Both the position numbers and the translations under genes were made by a program. Below the pieces are notes generated by a model. The model was not told the origin of the DNA, ran no database searches, and saw only the letters and a program-made list of their open reading frames with translations. Shown in pieces: positions 1 through 6,103 of a stretch of DNA of 55,938 bases. The stretch lies in the IMG/VR virus record IMGVR_UViG_3300025098_000053, positions 1 through 55,938 of that record; one strand, given 5' to 3'. Position 1 is the first letter of the stretch, and every line of letters starts with the position of its first letter. This stretch comes from a virus.

Positions 1-52
1 GTGGGCATGTGTGATTGTGTGTGTTTGTGAATTCCCATCGATTTACTCGCAT

Positions 53-79
53 AAAAAAACCCCAATCTTTCGACCAGGG
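53..79 (-). terminator. Intrinsic terminator, leftward
   Basis: Read on the minus strand this is an 8-bp stem (positions 79-72 with 67-60, including G-U pairs), a four-base loop and then a run of seven T (59-53). It lies about 200 bp beyond the end of the 277-717 gene and should end leftward transcription. A copy of a CAGAGAT motif (plus positions 87-93) lies just before the stem, as it also does before the terminator at 4024-4043. Confidence 0.7.
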
Positions 80-276
80 TGAAAACATCTCTGTTTTTGT
101 GGAAAGGAGTGACAAATTCCTTTGTAGCGAAGAATACTTAAACTGACCAAATCCTCAAAGATGCATGTAAAAGGAGAATCAAGCATATGATTCAATAACA
201 AAAAGCGACTTAAACATGTTTTTCAGGGAAAGTGGAAGTTCAGATAAATTAATTATATCATCAAAGTGCAAATTGT

Positions 277-717
277 TTAATTTTTTTTGCCATTAATTTG
301 CAATATTTTTTCATGAACCCACGGGAGTGGGAGGTGTGCAATCCAAGCCCATACATTTTCAGGCGTAATTAATTTCATATCGACGTATGAATGGCCTGTT
401 CCTGAGATCATTGTGTTGAGGATGCCAATAGGATCTTCTGTTTCATAGTAGAAATCATCGATGTTTGAAGTAAGGTAATACATCATTTCTTCTTTAAAGT
501 GATTGTGCGCGTAAATCTCGGCCCCTTCTTCATCATCTGGGCCATCTTCGTCCATGAAGCCTTCCCACATCCTATCGAAAGCGTATTTTGCCAGTTGCCC
601 GACCGGTGATTCGAATCCTGAAGTGGTTTTGATTGTGCCATCTTTTTCGATTTTGATGATATCCTCGACGAGTGCCTCAAAAAATCCTTGTAAATGCCCT
701 GTTGTGTAATAAGCCAT
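277..717 (-). CDS. Hypothetical acidic protein (146 aa)
   Basis: I do not recognise a family. The 146-residue protein is acidic, with a cluster DEDGPDDEEG near residue 57 and an aromatic, Trp-containing C-terminal third (VWAWIAHLPLPWVHEK). No signal peptide or membrane segment is visible. The start is supported by a good Shine-Dalgarno sequence (AGGAGAAC) just before the ATG. It is the last gene of the leftward group and has its own upstream -10 box (779-784 on the minus strand) and a terminator downstream (53-79), so it is probably transcribed alone. Confidence 0.7.
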   Translation of the reverse strand: MAYYTTGHLQGFFEALVEDIIKIEKDGTIKTTSGFESPVGQLAKYAFDRMWEGFMDEDGPDDEEGAEIYAHNHFKEEMMYYLTSNIDDFYYETEDPIGILNTMISGTGHSYVDMKLITPENVWAWIAHLPLPWVHEKILQINGKKN

Positions 718-778
718 GATGTTCTCCTTTAGGTGGCAGGTTTATTTGCCTTTTGTGTTTTTTGTTTTTCTAAATCTA

Positions 779-807
779 ATTATATCCAGTAAGTAGAAAA
801 ATTAAAA
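779..807 (-). promoter_or_regulatory. Sigma70-like promoter, leftward
   Basis: Minus-strand TATAAT (784-779) followed by TA, with a weak -35 TTTTAA (807-802) at 17-bp spacing. It lies about 60 bp upstream of the start of the 277-717 gene. The extended -10 TATAATTA recurs in many intergenic gaps of this window. Confidence 0.5.
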
Positions 808-826
808 ATATAATGCACTTTTTTTT

Positions 827-877
827 ATGGGCCCCACTTAAGTTTGCAAAACGGCTGTGACGTGCCCATCTTTTGCA
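827..877 (-). other. Interleaved inverted repeats (pseudoknot-like)
   Basis: Two inverted repeats are interlocked: ATGGGC (827-832) with GCCCAT (864-869), and TGCAAAA (845-851) with TTTTGCA (871-877). Read on the minus strand the order is stem 1 of 7 bp, a 1-base loop, stem 2 of 6 bp, then two 12-base loops, which is a feasible H-type pseudoknot. The stretch is richer in GC than its surroundings. It sits between the terminator at 883-909 and the promoter at 779-807, so whether it is transcribed is unclear. Confidence 0.35.
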
Positions 878-882
878 TAGCC

Positions 883-909
883 AAAAAAAATTTTCTCGGA
901 AATCCGAGA
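883..909 (-). terminator. Intrinsic terminator, leftward
   Basis: On the minus strand a 6-bp stem TCTCGG/CCGAGA with loop ATTT (909-894), then a short A-T stretch and a run of eight T (890-883). It lies directly after the stop codon of the 915-1136 gene and closes the three-gene leftward operon that begins at 1650. Confidence 0.75.
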
Positions 910-914
910 GCTTT

Positions 915-1136
915 TTACTTTGATATTTTATAGGCATCTTTGTTGAAAACCCATATGGGAACTGATTCTTCGCCGAGTGCTGATAGGATATGTATTTGGT
1001 GATCGCCATCTGGACGTTTATCAATGCGTAATATAACGCAGTGTTCGGGAATATCATTTCCACTGTGCCACCAGAATGGATTGACGATGTGCCATAATTC
1101 GCCGGGTTGTGGATCGTGGTGAAATATCTCTGGCAT
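915..1136 (-). CDS. Hypothetical small protein (73 aa)
   Basis: Unrecognised small protein, rich in His and Trp near the N-terminus (GELWHIVNPFWWHSG), with an alternating beta-like pattern after it. I chose the ATG at 1136 because it overlaps the stop of the upstream gene as TAATG, the arrangement used repeatedly in this window. An in-frame ATG at 1148 would add four residues, but its GGGGAG would directly abut the start. It is the last gene of the leftward 1650-915 operon and is followed at once by a strong terminator. Confidence 0.65.
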   Translation of the reverse strand: MPEIFHHDPQPGELWHIVNPFWWHSGNDIPEHCVILRIDKRPDGDHQIHILSALGEESVPIWVFNKDAYKISK

Positions 1137-1393
1137 TATATGGCGCATCTCCCCGGGCTCATGCCGCTTTGTGATGGTGTGATGTGTGAAGCGTTTAAAT
1201 GCCTCCCCATTTCAGTTAGGCCTTGGTTGTTTTCCATGCTGTTTATGAAGCACTGTTTTGTTTCTGCGACATCTTTGGGATAATCCTCATATATTTCCTT
1301 TGGTGAGAGATTATGTTTTGCTGTGAGCATCCTGATTATTCTTAGAGATTGTGCTGCGTTTAAGTTATGTAATTGAGATTCGAATGAAATCAT
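1136..1393 (-). CDS. Hypothetical small protein (85 aa)
   Basis: Unrecognised. The N-terminal half looks helical (LHNLNAAQSLRIIRMLTAKH) and could be a small HTH or coiled unit; the C-terminal half is polar. The open frame runs further upstream, but the ATG at 1393 overlaps the stop of the FmdB-like gene (AAATGA) and has AGGAAAGGA upstream, so the longer form is unlikely. It is translationally coupled at both ends, within the 1650-915 leftward operon. Confidence 0.6.
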   Translation of the reverse strand: MISFESQLHNLNAAQSLRIIRMLTAKHNLSPKEIYEDYPKDVAETKQCFINSMENNQGLTEMGRHLNASHITPSQSGMSPGRCAI

Positions 1394-1650
1394 TTGAATG
1401 GATCCTTTCCTGCTTTGCGTTGTTCTGCGGCCCAAGATGCACCACCGTTTGACGCGCCATTATATCCTGAAGAGTACCACCCTGCTCCTTTTAATCTAAA
1501 GTTTTTGCAAAAATCTGTTTTCAATCTTTCACACATTGTGCCACATTTCGGGCAAGGTGTTGGATCTTGATATTCGTCCATTGATTTCTTTGCTGTGAAT
1601 TCTCTGGCATCACATTCCTCGTTTGTGCAAGCGTATCTATAATCAGGCAT
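1390..1650 (-). CDS. FmdB-type zinc ribbon protein
   Basis: 86 residues. The N-terminus MPDYRYACTNEECDAREF, the second Cys pair CPKCG near residue 34 and the following LKGAGWYSSGY match the FmdB-like putative regulatory zinc ribbon family, in which four Cys bind one zinc. Here the first knuckle is C-x4-C and the second C-x2-C, with an extra Cys at MCERL. Small zinc ribbons of this type occur in many phages without an assigned role. First gene of a leftward operon; its promoter overlaps a rightward one at 1695-1704. Confidence 0.8.
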   Translation of the reverse strand: MPDYRYACTNEECDAREFTAKKSMDEYQDPTPCPKCGTMCERLKTDFCKNFRLKGAGWYSSGYNGASNGGASWAAEQRKAGKDPFK

Positions 1651-1671
1651 AATAAATTCCTTTCATTTATT

Positions 1672-1704
1672 TTTTATATTTTCGTTATAGTAGATATAAT
1701 TATA
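1672..1704. promoter_or_regulatory. Overlapping divergent -10 boxes
   Basis: TATAATTATA at 1695-1704 contains a TATAAT on both strands (plus 1695-1700, minus 1704-1699). It lies in the 92-bp gap between the leftward FmdB-like operon and the rightward NUMOD3-like/terL operon. The plus-strand -35 is weak (TTTTAT, 1672-1677, 17-bp spacing). Polymerase bound in one direction should exclude the other. Confidence 0.45.
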
Positions 1705-1742
1705 TATATAAAACAGATTTATTAAATAAAAGGATAAAAAAA

Positions 1743-2024
1743 ATGGAAGAAGAAAAGCAAATCGCCCCAGAGCCTATTGAAGAAGAAGTTGTTCATCCCA
1801 CATGCGACAATTGCCAATGTGAAGAAGGTGATCCGCCATGCCAGCCGCGAAAGAAGCGTAAGTATGTTCGAAAGGATCCTAATAAGAAGATAACACGAAA
1901 GAGATCTCCTGAACATAATGAAAAGATTGCTGCTGCGCTTCGTGGTCGAACATTGGATCCAGCGCATCGTGATGCAATTGCGCAATCGATGATTGGTAAT
2001 TCCAATAGAAACGGGGCAAAATAA
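1743..2024 (+). CDS. NUMOD3-like small DNA-binding protein
   Basis: 93 residues. The N-terminal half is acidic with CDNCQCEEGDPPC, a possible metal site, followed by a basic linker (KKRKYVRKDPNKK). Residues about 53-88 read RSPEHNEKIAAALRGR then LDPAHRDAIAQSMIGN, which matches the tandem pattern of NUMOD3 modules, the DNA-binding helices usually found attached to GIY-YIG or HNH homing endonucleases. No nuclease domain is present. The gene is coupled by TAATG to a 38-residue ORF and then to terL, so a role in DNA recognition for packaging is possible but inferred. The start has AAAGGAT upstream. Confidence 0.65.
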   Translation: MEEEKQIAPEPIEEEVVHPTCDNCQCEEGDPPCQPRKKRKYVRKDPNKKITRKRSPEHNEKIAAALRGRTLDPAHRDAIAQSMIGNSNRNGAK

Positions 2025-2140
2025 TGTGTGGCCAAGTTGTTGTCGATCACGTCCTGCAAATGTGTTATGTTATCCCTTGTGAATATCTGCACGTTTCTTA
2101 TAATTATTTTGAGCGCTTGGTCGAGTTAGGAATTGTGTAA
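2024..2140 (+). CDS. Short coupled ORF before terL (38 aa)
   Basis: A 38-codon ORF that begins MCGQVVVDHVLQMCYV and ends RLVELGIV. Its ATG overlaps the stop of the NUMOD3-like gene and its stop overlaps the terL ATG, both as TAATG, so it fills the gap exactly and is almost certainly translated. It also carries the likely terL ribosome-binding site (TTAGGA). Function unknown; three Cys and a hydrophobic helix are visible. Confidence 0.6.
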   Translation: MCGQVVVDHVLQMCYVIPCEYLHVSYNYFERLVELGIV

Positions 2141-3834
2141 TGAATAAAGATGCATTAAATAAATTAATTGGATCCGCAGAAGGCCGGAGAGCTTTGTCAG
2201 CAGCTTCCCCGATTTTCTTTGATAAATACTATTTAAAAATGACGCCAGCAAAACATAGATCAAACTGGTTAAACACAATTGATCGTTTGGAAAGTGAGGC
2301 AGCATCAAGTGGGCAAAAAAAGAAATTGCTCGTGCTAAGCCCCAGAAGCCATGGGAAATCGTTGCTAAGTGCATCATTTGCTCTGAGGAAGATATGTTTG
2401 AATAGAAATGTATCTATCCTATTTATCAGCGCATCTGCAGGGCAGGCAGAAAAGAGAGTTCGTTTGATAAAAACCTTTATGGATTCTCCAACTGTGCAAG
2501 AAGATTGGTGTGGTGAAGGGTGTATTCCGTTTGAAGGAGGATCCGCTAAATTTACAGCAACACAAATATATGTGCAGCGTGATGGTAAATCTGTTGATCC
2601 AACAATAGAAGCTGTTGGCGCTGGTGGATCTATAACTGGGGCGCACGTTGATATTGTTATTATTGACGACCTTGAAGATGAGCGTACATGTGCATCTGCA
2701 GGTGTTCGACAAAAAACAAGAGATTGGCTTGCAGCAACTGTAACACCTATATTAAATCAGGGTGGATTGATGTTGGTTATTGGAACGAGAAAAAGTGGGG
2801 ATGATATTTATCATCACATGATTAATGATCCAACGTTTGAAGTTATACAAGAGCCTGCAATAATAAAATGGCCCACAACATATGAATATATTGTTGAACG
2901 CATGGAAAGTGGTCGTGAAGTTTTAAAAGATGTTGTTACTTCAGGGGATGAAGAAGTTCTTTGGCCAGAGTTTCGTGATATAAAATATTTATTAATGGAA
3001 CGTCGTTCAATGGGTTCAACATTATTCGAAAGAGAAATGCAAAATAAAATTATTGCTGCTGAAGATAGTGTTATTAAATCTGATTGGATTGCAGAATGTA
3101 AAACAAGCACATACACGTTCGATATGTATCCACCGCAGTTAGATTTATCAAAATGTGTTGTTGCACAAGGATGGGATCTTGCAATCGAATCTGATGCAAA
3201 GAAAGCAGCTAAAAAGGATAGTGATTTCACAGTGGGATGGACGATTGCAAAGGATACAAAAACAGGAATATATTGGGTATTAGATGTTTTCAGGGATCGA
3301 GGTTTATCACAGCAAAAAATAATGGATGAAATTGTAAAGATGTATAATAAACATAAGGATTATGTAAGAAGAGTTGCTGTGGAAAAGAATTCATTTGGTG
3401 CGTTGCATGTTGATGCACTGATGAAACATACAGATTTACCTGTAAGAGGTGTAATAATGAGCAAGAAAAATTCTCTTAAAATAAAAATACACAGATTAGC
3501 TGTTTTATTTGAGAATAAACTTGTTCGTTTTCCCTATATGGATGAAAACTGTCGTCAAATAATGAATGCTTTTGAGGAAGAAGCTATTTCTTGGCCATTT
3601 GCAAAACATGATGATACTTTAACTTCCTTAAAATGGGCAATCGAAGAAGTGGATTCAAATTCAGGAAACTATTCTGTAAGTTTTGGCACACAAATGTATG
3701 GTGCAGATGGAGAGTTATCTGAAGGTAAAGGTGATCAAAAAACTATGGATGATTTCTGGATGCAGTTTAGAGCATCTGATGATTGGGAAGAACATGCAGA
3801 TCCAAATTACTTTGGAGATAAAGATAAAAAATAA
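2140..3834 (+). CDS. terL: Terminase large subunit
   Basis: 564 residues, the ATP-driven motor and nuclease that packages DNA into the prohead through the portal. The N-terminal ATPase has a Walker A-like SPRSHGKS at about 67-74 and a Walker B VIIDDLED at about 173-180. The C-terminal RNase H-like nuclease shows GWDLAIESD near 344, VEKNSFG near 414 and KHDDTLTS near 488, which supply the acidic metal ligands. Length and order fit the T4 gp17 type. No small terminase gene lies beside it in the usual form; candidates are the NUMOD3-like gene upstream and the HTH protein at 51998-52696. Confidence 0.93.
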   Translation: MNKDALNKLIGSAEGRRALSAASPIFFDKYYLKMTPAKHRSNWLNTIDRLESEAASSGQKKKLLVLSPRSHGKSLLSASFALRKICLNRNVSILFISASAGQAEKRVRLIKTFMDSPTVQEDWCGEGCIPFEGGSAKFTATQIYVQRDGKSVDPTIEAVGAGGSITGAHVDIVIIDDLEDERTCASAGVRQKTRDWLAATVTPILNQGGLMLVIGTRKSGDDIYHHMINDPTFEVIQEPAIIKWPTTYEYIVERMESGREVLKDVVTSGDEEVLWPEFRDIKYLLMERRSMGSTLFEREMQNKIIAAEDSVIKSDWIAECKTSTYTFDMYPPQLDLSKCVVAQGWDLAIESDAKKAAKKDSDFTVGWTIAKDTKTGIYWVLDVFRDRGLSQQKIMDEIVKMYNKHKDYVRRVAVEKNSFGALHVDALMKHTDLPVRGVIMSKKNSLKIKIHRLAVLFENKLVRFPYMDENCRQIMNAFEEEAISWPFAKHDDTLTSLKWAIEEVDSNSGNYSVSFGTQMYGADGELSEGKGDQKTMDDFWMQFRASDDWEEHADPNYFGDKDKK

Positions 3835-3853
3835 CTTAATTAATTAACTTGGA

Positions 3854-4002
3854 TTTAAGTTCTAAGTATATGATATGATTATATTTTATTTAAGTTAATT
3901 AAGTTAATGAATTAAGTTGTTTATTTAAGTTGATTTAAGTTAGTTGATTTAAGTTCGAATTAAGTTCAAGTTAAATAATAAAGTTATTAAGTTATTTAAG
4001 TT
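3854..4002. repeat. TTAAGTT repeat array 1
   Basis: About ten exact copies of TTAAGTT on the plus strand in 150 bp, many extended to TTTAAGTT, with irregular spacing. One copy reads TTAAGTTCTAAGTATAT and recurs in the array at 4621. No ORF is visible. The array directly follows terL. Direct repeats of one short motif in AT-rich non-coding DNA resemble iterons or a clustered protein-binding site. Confidence 0.7.
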
Positions 4003-4016
4003 CGATTTGCAAATAT

Positions 4017-4043
4017 AAAAAAACCTTAGCTTTTGGGCCAAGG
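4017..4043 (-). terminator. Intrinsic terminator, leftward
   Basis: On the minus strand a 7-bp stem GCCAAGG-type arm (4043-4037) pairs with 4030-4024, with one G-U pair, followed by seven T (4023-4017). It ends the short leftward transcript of the 4164-4382 gene before the terL end. Confidence 0.8.
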
Positions 4044-4069
4044 TTGAAATAATATTAGTAAGTATAGAA

Positions 4070-4165
4070 TTAATCTCTGTTTGTTTGTTTTTTATAATCC
4101 ATATGTTTTAATGTATTGTTGCAGAAAATTAAACAGAGATTAACGTCGTGTTTGTGGCGTATATT
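4070..4165. other. 13-bp inverted repeat with CAGAGATTAACGTCG element
   Basis: TTAATCTCTGTTT (4070-4082) and AAACAGAGATTAA (4131-4143) form a perfect 13-bp inverted repeat with a 48-base loop. The right arm runs on into CGTCGTG (4144-4150), and TATATT follows at 4160. The same CAGRGATYAACGTCG core occurs at 12419, 38931 and 45185. The element lies just downstream of the 4164-4382 leftward gene. Confidence 0.6.
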
Positions 4166-4382
4166 ATGAAGCCTTCGATTGAACCTCCTCTTGCTTAGGT
4201 GTTTGATCAACAGCTTCTGGAACAAATAATTTGATTGTTTCAAAAATTAAAGATGCATCCTGAAGGGAAAAGATCCCAGCTCTTTGAGATGCTTCTGCTG
4301 CATTAATCAAGATTTGAACACCTTGAATTTGCTGAAGGTTTAATGTTAGAGTTGGCTCAACTGTTTCTTTTTCATCACTCAT
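4164..4382 (-). CDS. Hypothetical small phage protein (72 aa)
   Basis: 72 residues with a charged N-terminus, a helical centre (QGVQILINAAEASQRAG then LQDASLIFETIKLF) and a polar tail. The centre recalls small helical proteins common next to structural genes in aquatic phages, but I cannot name a family. The start has GGAGAAAG upstream. It is the only leftward gene between terL and the KTSC gene, with its own terminator at 4017-4043 and a promoter-like CTATATATCAGTATT just upstream. Confidence 0.65.
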   Translation of the reverse strand: MSDEKETVEPTLTLNLQQIQGVQILINAAEASQRAGIFSLQDASLIFETIKLFVPEAVDQTPKQEEVQSKAS

Positions 4383-4407
4383 CAGATTCTTTCTCCTTTA
4401 TATTAAA

Positions 4408-4421
4408 AATACTGATATATA
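4408..4421 (-). promoter_or_regulatory. Promoter-like TATATCAGTATT element, leftward
   Basis: The minus strand reads CTATATATCAGTATT shortly before the 4164-4382 start. It is a variant of the TATATTTCAGTATATAA motif that stands upstream of two divergent genes at 45865-45881 (minus) and 46282-46298 (plus). Confidence 0.35.
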
Positions 4422-4468
4422 GTTAGTTTATTATATTATAGTTTCTATTTACTAATAGATAATAAAAA

Positions 4469-4555
4469 ACAGATCTATATCTAAAGTGTTCTGTAATTAT
4501 TATATTCTATTCTTAAGATAGCTGATATTAGTAAGTATTTAGTATATAGATCTGT
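4469..4555. repeat. 12-bp perfect inverted repeat
   Basis: ACAGATCTATAT (4469-4480) and ATATAGATCTGT (4544-4555) are perfect inverted copies 63 bp apart in the 587-bp gap between the leftward 4164-4382 gene and the rightward KTSC gene. No ORF is present. It could be a cruciform or a paired operator. Confidence 0.5.
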
Positions 4556-4620
4556 TATTATTAAGTATGTATTAACATATCAATTATCTGAAACTTTTAC
4601 AAATTAATTTTTTATTTTAT

Positions 4621-4708
4621 TTAAGTTAATTAAGTTATTTAAGTTCTAAGTATATAATATTATTTAAGTTTATCTTAAGTTGAGGTACGAAACTTAAATA
4701 AATCTTAA
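4621..4708. repeat. TTAAGTT repeat array 2 with 28-bp core
   Basis: Five direct TTAAGTT copies, then a palindromic unit TTAAGTTGAGGTACGAAACT (4675 onward) continuing to TTAAATAAATCTTAA. The first 28 bases of this unit (4675-4702) recur exactly at 46032-46059, 41 kb away. The gap 4383-4969 holds no gene. Confidence 0.75.
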
Positions 4709-4794
4709 ATTAAATATAAAATAATTTTATAAATTTAGATGTTAGAGTATATATAATACTATAGATAATTAGATAATATATAAATAGATAATAA

Positions 4795-4804
4795 GAACCG
4801 GTTC
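4795..4804. repeat. GAACCGGTTC palindrome
   Basis: A perfect 10-bp palindrome with a CCGG centre in very AT-rich non-coding DNA about 110 bp upstream of the KTSC promoter. A dimeric repressor site is one possibility. Confidence 0.4.
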
Positions 4805-4911
4805 AAATTATTAGTCGTTAGAATATTATACTATACTTAATTTTCAGTATGTAAAACTTTTTTTTCTAAAAAGGTACTTTAACATATAATTAACTATGTA
4901 TTAAAATTAAT

Positions 4912-4940
4912 TTTACAAAATTACTGTATCTTCATATAAT
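4912..4940 (+). promoter_or_regulatory. Sigma70-like promoter for the KTSC gene and fibres
   Basis: TTTACA (4912-4917), 17-bp spacer, TATAAT (4935-4940), about 30 bp before the ATG at 4970. The -35 and the following AAA match the promoter at 54455-54483. A second TATAAT at 4885-4890 lies upstream. Confidence 0.7.
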
Positions 4941-4969
4941 ACGTTATAGATAATTAGTGAGTATAGAAG

Positions 4970-5332
4970 ATGAAATTAACTAAAGATTTTCAATTAAAGA
5001 TAAAGAAACATTTAAACAAAAAGTTTGATGTTGTTCAATCATCTTTATTACAAGAAACATATTATGATCAAGAGGAAGAAATACTTTTAGTAAAGTTTGC
5101 AAATGCAGATGATATTTACTTGTATAATCTTCCTTTATCTGTGTATAAATCTTTTTGTATGAGTGAAAGTAAAGGAAGTTTCTTTTCCCGGAAAATAAAA
5201 AAGAACTATCCTTGGTGTAAAATTGAAAACGACATCGTTCAAAAAGCGCAGCCTTCTGATAATATTTCAGGAGATTCCTCGCTTGAGAGTTTTTTGGATC
5301 AAACCCAAAACCATGGTTTCACAAAAATTTAA
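4970..5332 (+). CDS. KTSC domain protein
   Basis: 120 residues. Residues about 20-85 match the KTSC domain: QSSLLQETYYDQEEEILLVK, then a beta strand, YLYNLPLSVYKSF, then the signature SKGSFFSRKIKKNYPW. This small domain is common in phage and bacterial proteins, alone or fused to nucleases or synthetases; its biochemical role is not established. The tail after about residue 88 is polar. First gene of the rightward block that leads into the fibre genes, with a strong promoter upstream. Confidence 0.75.
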   Translation: MKLTKDFQLKIKKHLNKKFDVVQSSLLQETYYDQEEEILLVKFANADDIYLYNLPLSVYKSFCMSESKGSFFSRKIKKNYPWCKIENDIVQKAQPSDNISGDSSLESFLDQTQNHGFTKI

Positions 5333-5349
5333 TTGATAAGGAGTTATAA

Positions 5350-6102
5350 ATGGCCATTACCTATAGAACAAGAAAATTTTCTATTCCTCTAAGAGTGAAT
5401 AAAGTACGCGAGGAAGTTGAGATTGAACTTGCCTCTCTCGACCTTGATGGAGAAACGATTGCATTGCGCGACGTTGCAGATAACGGCGTTGTTACGCTTG
5501 AATTTGAAGATTCATCTGATACATTTGATGGATCAACACTTGGCAATGGAAATATTGCTGTTGGTATCAAAAATGCAGGAACAGCTGCAGAAATGAATAG
5601 AAGAGTTTCTGTTGCATATGCAGGATCACAATCACCTGATACTTTAATTGTTGGGTATAAATCAGATAAGCTTTCAATCAAACAAACAATCCATGGTGAT
5701 GTTATTACTGCAGTCGTATCAGATGCTGCTAAATTGGTAATCACAGAAATTGCTGCTGGATCTGATGGTAATGCTAATCCAGATATTAATGCTGGTGCAG
5801 CAACTTTAAGTGTTGATTCAAGCAACTTAGGATTTAATCCTGCTCTTGATACACTTAAGCTTCAAGTAAATTGTAATGATTATAAAGGCGACGGCTCAGG
5901 AGAATTTGATGTTTCTGTACGTCCTGCTGGATCAGAAATATATGCTCTTGCTTCTGAAAATAATATTGCTGGTGCCGACGTGGTAATCATTGGTGGCCAA
6001 AGCAACTCTATCGTATTTGATGGTGTTAAGCTTGATCTTACAGGCGTAACTGCAGCAGATGCAGCAATTTACTTAACCTTTATTTCAGAGGAGGCCAAGT
6101 AA
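5350..6102 (+). CDS. Putative virion structural protein (250 aa)
   Basis: 250 residues, low in aromatic residues and rich in beta-prone Val/Ile/Asp/Gly stretches, without signal peptide or membrane helix. It starts after a good AAGGAG and ends 1 bp before the 1095-residue fibre gene, so the two are probably made together. The sequence gives no family I recognise. A role as fibre base, adaptor or decoration protein is inferred only from the neighbour. Confidence 0.6.
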   Translation: MAITYRTRKFSIPLRVNKVREEVEIELASLDLDGETIALRDVADNGVVTLEFEDSSDTFDGSTLGNGNIAVGIKNAGTAAEMNRRVSVAYAGSQSPDTLIVGYKSDKLSIKQTIHGDVITAVVSDAAKLVITEIAAGSDGNANPDINAGAATLSVDSSNLGFNPALDTLKLQVNCNDYKGDGSGEFDVSVRPAGSEIYALASENNIAGADVVIIGGQSNSIVFDGVKLDLTGVTAADAAIYLTFISEEAK

Positions 6103-6103
6103 T

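Noticed and set aside
776-1063. Minus-strand 95-aa ORF
   Set aside because: It covers a terminator, a promoter and part of another gene, and has no ribosome site.
3854-4002. CRISPR array
   Set aside because: The repeat unit is only 7-8 bp with irregular spacing, not 23-47 bp repeats with unique spacers.
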